Assembly (NCBI GenBank): GCA_015680685.1
Contig: MNCI01017670.1
Coordinates: forward strand, 90,401 to 131,444
DNA: 41,044 nt
From: Gnetum montanum
Lineage: Eukaryota; Streptophyta; Gnetopsida; Gnetales; Gnetaceae
Reading direction: 5' to 3'
Every line of letters begins with the position of its first letter. The stretch's first letter is position 1. The notes beneath the pieces are model-generated. The model made no database searches and was not told the origin of the DNA. It worked only from the letters and a program-made list of their open reading frames with translations. A program made the translations under genes and the position numbers. Shown piece after piece: positions 1-8,740 of this stretch.

Positions 1-2
1 AG

Positions 3-1620
3 GTTTTGTCAAAGATGGATACATCTTAAACAATGTAATTGTAGCATGGTAGTGAATGGAGTGGGCTTTTAAGACTAATCAAAACATTTCTTTTATTAAG
101 CTAGATTATGCTAAAGGTTATGATAGGATTGAATGAAATTTCATTATTGCATAACTTTTTAAATTGAGATTTAGTGATTACTTTAATTTTCTTTTTTGTA
201 CCCTTCTTACATTTGCTAATGCTCAAGTTGCCACAGTTTTGAATTAGGTCCCTTCTTTTCTTTTTAACAATTAGTTTGTTAATGTTATTCTCTAACTTCC
301 TATCCTTTCATTATTGTAGTAGACTTATATTCATATGACCTATATTATGATCTTTAAAAGAATATCATTCAGGGAATTTTAGTTGATTATCAAAGTATGC
401 AACTACTTAACTTGCACTTTGTAGATGATTTTTTATGATTAACAATTCTTAGTAGCATATCAATAATTTATTAGCACAGTGGAAAAATAATGTATGTTAT
501 CTATCTTGGGTTAATAGACAAAAATTTGCTATTTATTAAACTAGTAATTTGGTGAGTGAGATACTCTTAAGTAATGAAAAATCTTGAAAAAAGATACTAT
601 CTTCTAGATTTTAGGAATACCTTTTTCTTTTGAGCCTAATTTGAATGTTTTTTGGAATTATGTTGTTAATAGAATTAAAAAAAAAAGCTTCACAAATAGA
701 AAGAGCAAAAAGCTCATCGTTGTTGAAAAATTTTTAGTTAAAAAATGCTTCAATCTACTTATGTTTATTACTCTAGTTGTTGAGCTTCTATCAAATCTTC
801 CTATGATAGAATTGATCAAATTATTTGTAAGTATCTATGATCAACTAATAAAAAGCATAAATTTTTTTCTAGAGTTGCTTAGGATATTTGTACTACTAGC
901 AAAGAAGATGAAGGATTTGGCTTCATTAATTATTATAAGTAGGATTGCAAAAATGAATTAATGGTGATGATGCTTGGATCGTTCTTCTCATAACTAGACT
1001 TATGCAAGGAAAATTGGAAAAAAAAAAAGATGATCTTCTAACAACTTTCTTTATGATTTCCTTTTTCCTCATGCCATCTCTATCTTGAGTTCTTAAGTGC
1101 CTAAACAAAATTGGAAGGCTTGGTGCACATTTAGTAAGTAGTGAAAATACAATCATATTACAATTTTAGAAGATATGATTCCTTTGAAGGAATGAACTTG
1201 GACTTCTCATTCATCTAGATTGTGCACTACTTGGAGTAACATAGGAGTCACTATAGTTTCTTATTACAAATTCATAATAGATGGATTGCATGGAAAAAGT
1301 CTTTTAGCCTACATGGTTTAAATATGAAGAGAATAAATACTTTTCAAAAATTAATTTTTGATCTTAAAAATTTATTGAAATTGAAACTAAAATTAAAATT
1401 TTATTATATTAATAATCCTTTGAATCTATTATATAGTAGAAGTGTAGATGCTATAAGTTCTAAAACATCATTAGGAAAATTACCAAGTGTTCTTGGTAAT
1501 ATTTGGAACAAATTAACTAAATTTGCAATTGTAATGTTCCACTTATGTCTAATGTGCTCAAATGTAGGACATTGCAGAAAACTATGGAATTAATCTTTAA
1601 TGCTATTTATATTTCACAAT
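3..1620 (+). pseudogene. Decayed LINE (non-LTR retrotransposon) ORF2: reverse transcriptase and C-terminal part
   Basis: Seen: translation from position 3 gives GFVKDGYILNNVIVAW, then two stops, EWAFKTNQN, then FIKLDYAKGYDRIE, which is the fingers/palm pattern of plant L1-type reverse transcriptase. The catalytic box is FVDD at 418-429 (usually FADD), preceded by QLLNLHF. Further on, in a shifted frame, LGIPFSFEPNLNVFW (about 610-655) and a lysine-rich stretch leading to VVEKFLVKKCFNLL match the part of plant LINE ORF2 that follows the RT. Many stops and frameshifts interrupt it. Known: such ORF2 proteins also carry an N-terminal endonuclease, which would lie off the left window edge. Inferred: an old, dead LINE. 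Its 3' end is unclear and probably near the copia LTR at 1651. The family assignment is firm and the right boundary is not. Confidence 0.75.
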
Positions 1621-1650
1621 TGGCATATTCATTTTTCACAATGAATTTTG

Positions 1651-1930
1651 TGTTAAATGTGTTGACGGGTTGGTTGTGACAAAAGTTGAAGGGTCAGCCA
1701 TTATAGAAGTTAAAGGGTTGGCCGTTATAGAAATTGAAGCATCGGTCATTACAATAGTTGAAGGGTTGGCCATTACAGAAGTTGAAGGGTTGATCGTTAC
1801 AAAAGTTGTTATTTTATTTTGATATATTTTCATATTTAAAGGCCATTATTATTTGAATGAAAAATGTGAAATTTAATTACCTCTATTTGCCCCTATTTTT
1901 TTTATTTTGTTATCTAAGGCTAGTAGTGCA
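1651..1930 (+). repeat. 5' LTR of the copia element
   Basis: It begins TGTTAAATGTGTTGA and ends about GTAGTGCA, roughly 280 bp, just before the primer site. Six 24-bp tandem units (about 1661-1804, consensus GTTGAAGGGTTGGCCATTAC plus AGAA) occupy half of it. The remainder (ATTTAAAGGCCATTAT, GAATGAAAAATGTGAAATTTA) closely matches the 3' LTR at 5669-5908. Confidence 0.8.
1661..1804 (+). repeat. 24-bp minisatellite in the copia 5' LTR, six units
   Basis: Six head-to-tail units of exactly 24 bp, each starting GTTGA or a close variant and ending AGAA or a variant. The 3' LTR holds only four (5679-5774). The two-unit difference (48 bp) explains most of the LTR length difference. Confidence 0.85.
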
Positions 1931-1937
1931 TAGCCAG

Positions 1938-1949
1938 TGGTATCAGAGC
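1938..1949 (+). other. Primer binding site, initiator tRNA-Met type (copia)
   Basis: TGGTATCAGAGC is the standard plant LTR-retrotransposon primer site, complementary to the 3' end of initiator tRNA-Met. It lies a few bases after the 5' LTR, where minus-strand DNA synthesis would start. Confidence 0.92.
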
Positions 1950-1990
1950 TTGGTTTAGGAGGCTAGAGAGAAAAGCACAATAGTGTATAA

Positions 1991-2438
1991 ATGGCCTTTG
2001 AAAGTTTTCTATAGTTTTCCATCCCATGTTTTGATGGTTACTATGACCATTGGATCATGTTGATGGAAGATTTCTTGAAGTCTAAGAAGTACTGGTAAGT
2101 TGTTGAAGATGGTGTAGTAGCACCCACAAATGAACAAAGAAAGGAGCTAGAGGGACTAAGGCTAAAAGATTTGAAGGCAAATAATTATTTATTTCAAGCA
2201 ATTGATCATTCTATCTTGGAGACTATTCTTAGAAAAGAAAGTTCTAAGGATATTTGGGATTCGATGAAGAAGAAATATCAGGGGTCTTTGAGAGTAAAGT
2301 GTGTACAGCTTCAAGTCTTGAGAAGCGATTTTGAGACTTTGTAGATGAAAGATGGGGAGTCTATTACCAATTATTATGCAACGACAATGGGAATAGCCAA
2401 TAACATGTGATTTCATGGTGAGAATATGGAGGATGTGA
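1991..2438 (+). pseudogene. gag: Copia gag, N-terminal part, with stops
   Basis: The reading frame starts at ATG 1991, 42 bases after the primer site. It gives MAFESFL, a stop, then FDGYYDHWIMLMEDFLKSKK, KELEGLRLKDLKANNYLFQA, and KDIWDSMKKKYQGS. This is the copia gag capsid pattern (UBN2/DUF4219-like families), which builds the virus-like particle. At least four in-frame stops occur (after SFL, after KKYW, after DFETL, and before FHGEN). The sequence stops at the scaffold join at 2439. Its continuation is found reverse-complemented in the next contig (2440-2917). Confidence 0.82.
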
Positions 2439-2439
2439 N

Positions 2440-2917
2440 GCCATCAACAAAGTCTCAGCCTCCTTCTCTTCTACAAAATTTGGTTTCTTTCCTTTGTCAT
2501 TGGGTAGTTTAGTGTAGCATTTAGGATGATAATCTATGTATTTATGACATCTAAAGCATTCTACCTTAGATTTTTCAACTTGTCCTCTACTTTTTCCATG
2601 AAATTTATCACCATCCCCTTTGAAATATCTACTGCCATCTCTATTACCTCGATCTCCTCTTCCTCTACCTCTACCAATAAGTAAAAGTAGAAGCCTTCAA
2701 AGCTTGCTCTTTAGAAGTTGAATTTTGATTCATCTTCTATTCATGAACTAACAAATAACTTTGAAGTTCATCAAGAGAAAGTGCATCAACATCTTTGGAT
2801 TCTTCAATCAAACAAACAACATAATCACACTTAGGGGATAAGGAATGCAATATCTTCTTAATAATAATCACATCCTCCATATTCTCACCATGAAATCACA
2901 TGTTATTGGCTATTCCC
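2440..2917 (-). pseudogene. gag: Copia gag C-terminal part with zinc knuckle, lying in reverse orientation between two single-n joins
   Basis: Read on the minus strand, the first 50 bases (2917 to 2868) repeat exactly the last 50 bases before the left join (2389-2438). The frame then continues the gag: IIIKKILHSLSPKCDYVV, SLDELQSYLLVHE, a glycine/arginine-rich RGRGRGDRG stretch, and a zinc knuckle at 2517-2558 reading CFRCHKYIDYHPKC. The spacing is CX2CX4-X-X4C, but the histidine position holds Asp (GAT for CAT). Known: the knuckle binds retroelement RNA. Inferred: this contig was placed backwards in the scaffold rather than inverted in the plant. Confidence 0.85.
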
Positions 2918-2959
2918 NCCAATCTTGCCTGAATGGTGAAGTAAAAGACCCAACATGGC

Positions 2960-3840
2960 TTTGGCATTTTTGCTAGGGCCACTTGAATTTTGATGGATTA
3001 AAGACTCTACAATAGAAAAATATGGTGATTGATCTTCCTCAAATTAAAATTCCTTCTGGAGTTTGTGAAGAATGTGTTGTTGGTAAACAACATTGTTCTC
3101 AATTCTTTTAAGGAAAATCATGGAAAGTAAAGAATGTTCTTAAACTAGTTCACTCCAACATTTGTGGGCCAATAAAACCATCTTCAAATGGAGGTAAGAG
3201 GTACTTGATTAACTTCATTGATGATTTTACTCGAAAAAGTTGGGTTTATTTTTTGAAAGAGAAGTCTAAAGCTTTGAATGCATTTAAAAGCTTCAAGGTA
3301 TGTGTTGAGAACAAGTCTAGAAATATCATTAAGAATCTTCATACAGATCATGGAGGAGAATATTTTTCAAAAGCTTTTAATGTTTTTTGTGAGAATCATG
3401 GAATTTAGAAAGAGCTCACATCCCCCTATACACCACAAAAAAATGGTGTATCGACAAATAGAACCATCCTAAATATGGTGAGAAGCCTCTTGGTAAGAGG
3501 AAGTATTCTAAAGAGTTTCTTGCTGGAGGCTATGAATTGGAGCATCTATGTTTTGAATAGAAGTCCCACCTTTGTTATTTAAAACATGACACCAAAAGAG
3601 GCTTGGAGGGGGAGGAAACCAGCAGTGGATCACTTTAGAATCTTTGGTTGCATTGCCTACACACATATCCTCAATGAGAATAGGAAGAAGTTGGAGCATA
3701 AGAGTGAAAAATGTGTCTTTCTTGACATAAGTGAAGCATCCAAAGCATATAAATTGTGTAATCCTTTGACAAAGAAGATTGTGACTAGTAGAGATGTCAT
3801 CTTTGATGAAGGGAGCACTTGGAGTTGGAATGGGTAGCAA
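2960..3840 (+). pseudogene. pol: Copia GAG-pre-integrase and integrase core, broken
   Basis: From about 2960 the frame reads TWLWHF-GHLNFDGLKTL, the GAG-pre-integrase zinc-binding pattern, then GVCEECVVGKQH. The integrase core follows: LINFIDDFTRKSWVYFL (first catalytic Asp), LHTDHGGEYFSKAF (second Asp), and SPYTPQKNGVSTNRTI. In relatives the last block contains an AER segment with the catalytic Glu. Here two residues are missing and no Glu is present. The C-terminal part runs to FDEGSTWSWNG at 3837. Stops at about 3111, 3406 and 3580 break the frame. Integrase inserts the cDNA into the host genome; this copy cannot. Confidence 0.85.
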
Positions 3841-4799
3841 CCTCTTCTAATTATTTTTGATAGTAAAATTGCAAACTCCACAACACCCAAAACTATAGAA
3901 CCTAGAACTATAGACTTTGAAGCACCAAGAACTGTGGAGGTTGAAATCCCAGAAGCCATAGAGGCTAAAGCACCAAGAATTATGGAGGATGAGACTTCAC
4001 CAATAGCAATAGTAGTTGAATCTCGCCATATTCAAAAAAGACCCTTATGGATGATAGATTATGAGGTAATTGGGATTGACCAATATGATGACCCATTCAC
4101 CCACTTTGCTTTGTTTGTAGATTGTGATCCCACAACTTTTGAAAGTATTATTAAAGAATCAAAATGAAGAAAGGAAATGGAGGATGAAATTGAAGCCATT
4201 GAGAGAAATGGTACTTGGGAGCTAGTTGATCTTCTAAAAGGGCACAAAACCATTAATGTGAAGTGGGTCTTCAAAACAAAAGTAAAAGGCATGATTGGTG
4301 GCTAAGGGATACAAGCAAGAATATGGGATTGACTATAAAAAAGTCTTTGCTCTTATTGCAAGGCATGATACAATTAGATTGGTGATTGTAGTGGTAGCAC
4401 AAAATTCATGGTCTATCTTTCAAATGGATGTTAAGTCTGCATTCTTGCATGGAGACTTGGAGGAATAGGTATTTGTTGATTATCCCCCTAGTTTTGTGAA
4501 GCTTGGTAGTCAGCACAAGGTCTATACATTCAAAAAATTCTTTGTATGAACTAAAACAAGCTCTAAGAGCTTGGTATAGTTATATAAATACCTATTGTTC
4601 TAAGGAGGGATTTAAAAAATGTCCATATGAGCATACACTTTTTACAAATATTGATGGAGGAAAAGTGCTCATTGTATGTTTATATGTTGATGAGTTGAAT
4701 TTCACTAGGAATGATAGTGATTCGTTTAAAAAATTTAAGCAGTCAATGATGGATGAATTTGCAATGACTGATCTTGGAAAAATGCATTAATATCTTGGC
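3841..4799 (+). pseudogene. pol: Copia reverse transcriptase, frameshifted, YVDE in place of YVDD
   Basis: A variable linker (about 3841-4165) precedes the RT: MEDEIEAIERNGTWELVDL, INVKWVFKTKVKG, a frameshift, GYKQEYGIDYKKVFA, FQMDVKSAFLHGDLEE, a stop, then a second frameshift into KNSLYELKQALRAWYSYI. The catalytic box at 4683-4694 reads YVDE, so the second catalytic Asp is lost (GAG). It continues NFTRNDSDSFKKFKQSM to DLGKMH and a stop (TAA, 4788-4790). Known: this domain copies the element RNA into DNA using the YVDD aspartates. Inferred: non-functional on three independent grounds (frameshifts, stops, active-site change). Confidence 0.88.
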
Positions 4800-5633
4800 A
4801 TGGAAGTAGTGAAATCCCTCATTGGAATCTTTATTTCTCAAAAGAAGTATGTCAGAGAAATTTTGGAGAGGTTTAAGATGAAGGATTGCAATCCTAGAAG
4901 CACTCTAATTGATATTGGCTTAAGGCTAAACAAAGATCCTAAAGGAAGCAAGGTGGAGGCTATACTTTACAAGCAAATTGTTGGGAGTCTAATGTATTCG
5001 ACTACAACCAGACTTGATATAATGCATGCTGTGATCAAAAGAGACATGGAGTCTCCAAAGAAGATGCATCTATTGGCTACTAAAAGAATATTTTATTACT
5101 TGCAAGGGACTAAAGATTTTGGGCTATTTTACAAGAAAGGTGAGAAATCTAATTTTGTGGGATTTACTGATAATGTTTATGCAAGAGATCAAGATGATAG
5201 AAAGGGCACTTCGGGATATGTTTTTATGACGGGCATAGGGGTTGTTTTATGGTCATCCAAGAAGCAATCAATTATCACATTGTCAACCACAAAGGTTGAA
5301 TCTATTGTTGCAACATCTTGTGCTTGCCAGGCTATTTGCCTAAGAAAAATTCTTAATGAGCTATATTTCAAGTAAGAGGGGGATACTACAATTTTCTATG
5401 ACATCAATTTTGCCATAAAGTTATCCAAAGATCTCATGCTACATGGAAGAAGCAAGCATATTGATGTGAGATTTTACTTCTTGTGTGATCTATGCAATGA
5501 TGGTGTTATTGATTTGGCATTTTGTAAGAGTGAAGATCAACTCACTGATATTCTAACCAAACCCCTCAAGTTATCAACATTCCAAAGGCTTAGAAAGCAG
5601 TTTGGACTCTGCACATTGAATGATTCTTGTTAA
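4800..5633 (+). pseudogene. pol: Copia RT C-terminal part and RNase H, to the pol end
   Basis: Starts GMEVVKSLIGIFISQKKYV, then LNKDPKGSKVEAILYKQIVG (relatives have PYR-IVGSLMY) and RIFYYLQGTKDFGLFY. RNase H motifs follow: GFTDNVYARDQDDRKGTSGY, WSSKKQSIITLSTTKVESI and SCACQAI. The usual Glu of the 'TEAEY' block is Lys here (TKVES). After a TAA at about 5373 the frame continues LHGRSKHIDVRFYFL, KSEDQLTDILTKPLK, and ends at a stop near 5631. RNase H degrades template RNA during cDNA synthesis. The order and spacing match copia pol ends, and the coding region stops about 30 bases before the purine run and 3' LTR. Confidence 0.88.
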
Positions 5634-5660
5634 ACTGATAGTTTGCAAACTTTCAGTTTA

Positions 5661-5668
5661 TGGGAAGG
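5661..5668 (+). other. Polypurine tract before the copia 3' LTR (short, imperfect)
   Basis: TGGGAAGG sits directly before the TGTTAAATG start of the 3' LTR, where plus-strand DNA synthesis is primed. It is short, and the assignment rests on position. Confidence 0.6.
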
Positions 5669-5908
5669 TGTTAAATGTGTTGAGGTGCCACTCATTATAG
5701 AAGTTGAAGGGTTGGTCGTTACAGAAGTTGAAGGGTTAGCCATTACAGAAGTTGAAGGGTTAACTGTTATAGAAGTTGCTATTTTCCATTGATGTATTTG
5801 CCTATTTAAAGGCCATTATCAGTTGAATAAAAAATGTGAAATTTAGTTGCCTCTCTTTGCCACTTTTTTGTTCTATTATTTTGTTTTGTTATTGAGGCTG
5901 GCAGTGCA
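5669..5908 (+). repeat. 3' LTR of the copia element
   Basis: Starts TGTTAAATGTGTTGA like the 5' LTR and has four 24-bp units (5679-5774) instead of six. It shares ATTTAAAGGCCATTAT, AAAAAATGTGAAATTTAG and the AGTGCA end region. Divergence from the 5' LTR is evident, so the insertion is old. Confidence 0.78.
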
Positions 5909-6593
5909 CAAGCTAGTAGTGTACAACCTTAGAGGTTGACATTTTGAGCCATTTACCTATTTTAAATCTTAGATTGTAAATTCAATTCATACTCTACTAA
6001 TTGCGCATCACAAATGGTAAGAAATAATAATTGATAAATATTTAACTTTGAATTCAAGTCTGTCTTAATTCTATTCAAATAGAAATGTTTTTATGCTTTT
6101 ACATTATTCCAAACTTTTTGAAATATTATTTGTTTCACCAATTAGCAAGCTTGCCCAGGATTAGAATAAAGAATATGCTCTTGAATATTCCATTTATTAA
6201 GCCATAAAACTTTCTTAGGAAATAATCCTTTATCTTGGGTTTCCATCATGACTTTTTTTGGAGTGTTTTTCCAATGAGAATTTGGAAAGATTATGAGTAT
6301 AGGCTATAAATTGATAAAAAAATCCAATTTCAAAGGGCATTATTAGGCATTATCTTTACTTCAAGAAGTATGATATCATATTATATCTATCTCCTCGCTT
6401 TGAATTTATTGAGCATGAAAAACTTCTAGATTTTTTCTATTTGCTTCTAATATTTATTTGCTAGACTAAGATTCAAGACAACACATCCATAATGAATAGT
6501 TGGTTGAAAAATAACATCATAGAGTTACTTTCAAATATCCCAAATTAGAATATATTCCTTGTTACATTTGCTTTGTAAAGTAAATATGAGTTT
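5909..6593 (+). other. AT-rich spacer between the copia and gypsy elements
   Basis: No gene or repeat was identified. On the minus strand around 6100-6260 a short run (KVLWLNKWNIQEHILY, then PGQAC) is faintly reminiscent of LINE C-terminal sequence, but it is too short and broken to call. Confidence 0.4.
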
Positions 6594-7518
6594 TGATGAG
6601 TGGCGAGGTACCCCTACACTCAACCATACGAATACGAGCGTAGCACGCACGATCCCGTCGAACTCCACAGACTAAGTGCCTACACACCTCATGGAACACT
6701 TAGGGTTAATCATTCGTTGTCTTCCCAGACTTACTTGTAGTTGTCACGGTGTATGGTTAAGTAAGTCTAAGGTATGTGATTTTTATAGTCTTTTTATGTT
6801 TTATCTCCTATGCTATTGAGGTGAAGGGTTGAAGAGACTAATTTTCTAACTCTAACTAACTAAGTAAGCCTGAATTAACATCCATTCCCACTTACCGTAC
6901 ACACCCTGAACCGATGCAACCTTGGCTACCAAACGCTAATCGTTGCTAGGATCACCAAGCGTGACACACGTGCTCGAAGTGGTCATATTGAGACACTTAA
7001 CTAGGAGAGAAGGGTTGAGAGAGATTTAATAACTAATAAAGCATTAAATGAAAAATAATAAATAACAGTAAATAAAATTCCTATTTAGCCTATTCCATGC
7101 ACTGCAAGGTTTATCCAAGAAGTTTGTCTTTATTTCCATACACAAACTTGTGTTCAGGTACAATGTTTGCTCGAATAAAGATCTGTTCCCTTTGGAGTTC
7201 CTACTGCGGGCACATGGAAATTAATCTATCTCTGGAGGGGAAAAACTACTAAATTTTCACTACGGTCTAAGCCTAGGATGGGAAACAAGGGAGAGCCGCC
7301 TCTTATTTATAGATATGACGGCGCACCGTGATATCATATACACGATATCATGGGGGACGATGCGATATCGCATATGCAATATCACGAGGGATGCGATATC
7401 TTCACGGCCACAATATCGCATACGCGATATCACAGCCCATGTGATATCACGTCCCATCATACCCCACATTGACATCGCATACGCGATATTGTGGCCCATG
7501 TGACATCGCGTTCCATCA
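6594..7518 (-). repeat. 3' LTR of element D, with a duplicated U3 end
   Basis: On the plus strand it runs from TGATGAGTGGCGAGGTACCC to TTCCATCA. The TATA box CTATAAATA is at 7304-7312 (minus strand), and the CGATATCG-type array lies between about 7325 and 7515. The last 59 bp are a tandem copy of the preceding 59, including the LTR edge and the adjacent purine tract, so CCATCATACCCCACAT occurs at 7454 and 7513. The LTR edge could therefore be placed at 7459 or 7518. Confidence 0.85.
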
Positions 7519-8250
7519 TACCCCACATCATAAGATCAAGAAGATGGAGGAAAAGAGATAACTAGGACATCGATGAAATGGATGTCAAGATGGAAATGAA
7601 CAAAATAAAATAGATTGCAAAAAAGTTAGGGAAAAGAGATTAACTGGTGCACCAAATAGGAATGTCAGTGGGTCCTCCCTAAAGTAGGCTCATGCCTTTG
7701 ATGCCCTGACAACCCCACATTCAAAGAGTTCGTAGGCTCTGGGAATGTCATTTAGAACAAGAGTTAAAGTCTTAACCACAAGAATTTACCTAAAAGAAAA
7801 CAATGCGTCAACCAAAATATACACTAATGATACAACCAGCAATGAGATGAACAATGGAGAGAAGGATGGAGAGAAGAGAATGGAATGGAATCCCAAGAAC
7901 AAGGTGGTGTATAGCCCCTTGTGTGTTTCATGATTAATGTAACTTAGCAAATCTCATTCCAACTCCAGCCTCAAACCACCCATATCTAGTGACTTTGCAT
8001 CAATGCATTTGGCCAATCCATCCACTTGAATAACAAGAATGCCTCCCGGGAGAGCCACCACCATTTTGACGAAATGAATGAGGAGAGAATGGGAAGCGAG
8101 AAGGGCCTTAGTTAGAGGAAACATTTTTAGTTCCATAAACAGTGCTTGTAGCCCAAGGGATTATTTTTTCTAAGGGGTGTGCTTTGAATTCTCAATTTTT
8201 TTCCTCTCTTCTCTTCTTCTTTTTCTTTTGTTTTTTCTTCTATTTGTTTT
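7519..8250 (-). other. Element D 3' non-coding region, part next to the 3' LTR
   Basis: Reverse-complement match to B (about 11650-12300) and E (about 40450-41044): for example AACATCATTTAGAAC-type and GGGCATCAAAGGCATGAG-type segments. About 600 bp present next to the LTR in B, C and E is absent here: after TACCCCACATCATAAG the sequence jumps to the part equivalent to B's 12295. No convincing ORF. Confidence 0.75.
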
Positions 8251-8740
8251 TGATGGGACACGATATCGCATGGGTTACGATATCGCATCCCTTGCGATAT
8301 CACGTCATCCCCCGTGATATCGCATGGGTTGCAATATCGCATCCCTCGCGATATCACATCGTCCCCCGCGATATCACGTATGTGATATCGTGGTGCATCG
8401 TCATATCTATAAATAAGAGGCATCTCTTCCTTTTTTCTCATCCTAGGCTTACACTGTAGCGAAACTCTGGCAGTTTTTCCACTCTAGAGATAGATCAATT
8501 TCCATGTGCCCGCAGTAGGAACTCCAGAGTGAACGGATCTTTATTCGAGCAGACATTGTACCTGAACACCAGTTTGTGTACGACAATAAAGATGAACTTC
8601 TTAGANGAATTAGTATCTTCACCCTTCACCTTGTTAGCATAGGAGATAAAACATAAAAGACTATAAAAATCATATACCTCAGACTTACTTAACCATACAC
8701 CGTGACAACTACAAGTAAGTCTGGGAAGACAAGGAATGAT
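8251..8740 (+). repeat. 5' LTR of element B, truncated and with an internal join
   Basis: Matches the B 3' LTR from its first base through CTATAAATA (8407-8415) to GGGAAGACAAGGAATGAT. A single n at 8606 replaces about 270 bp present in the 3' LTR. The last about 115 bp of the LTR, the primer site and leader are deleted, and the sequence continues directly into gag. Confidence 0.85.
8262..8400 (+). promoter_or_regulatory. CGATATCG palindrome array upstream of the TATA box, B 5' LTR
   Basis: At least six GATATC or near-GATATC cores (GATATCGC, GATATCAC, CAATATCG and similar) spaced by about 15-22 bp, ending just before TCATATCTATAAATA. The position in U3 immediately upstream of the TATA box suggests promoter or enhancer sites; the binding protein is unknown. 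Confidence 0.6.

Larger units (their letters stand above)
1651..5908 (+). mobile_element. Ty1/copia LTR retrotransposon, degenerate and mis-assembled inside
   Basis: Both LTRs begin TGTTAAATGTGTTGA (1651 and 5669). A tRNA-Met type primer site follows the 5' LTR and a short purine run precedes the 3' LTR. Between them lie, in copia order, gag, zinc knuckle, integrase, RT and RNase H remnants. Integrase before RT is the defining copia order. The protease is not seen and probably falls in the unresolved join at 2918. The pol frame is broken by stops and frameshifts, so the copy is dead. The exact LTR 3' ends and a target-site duplication could not be fixed, because similarity between the LTRs fades after the shared GTGCA. 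Confidence 0.88.

Noticed and set aside
1636-1833. Minus-strand frame with 8-residue repeats (NPSTSVMA type)
   Set aside because: It reflects the 24-bp minisatellite of the copia LTR read on the opposite strand.
2440-2917. Antisense gene inside the copia element
   Set aside because: It is the copia gag itself in a reversed contig, shown by the exact 50-nt reverse-complement overlap.
8262-8400. CRISPR-like appearance of the regularly spaced palindromes
   Set aside because: Units are only 8-10 bp, spacers are similar to each other, and the array is inside a plant LTR upstream of a TATA box.
7260-8441. Repetitive frames in the LTRs (e.g. 7260-7526, 8127-8441) with DIA/ISR-like repeats
   Set aside because: By-products of the GATATC array; no start context or domain.
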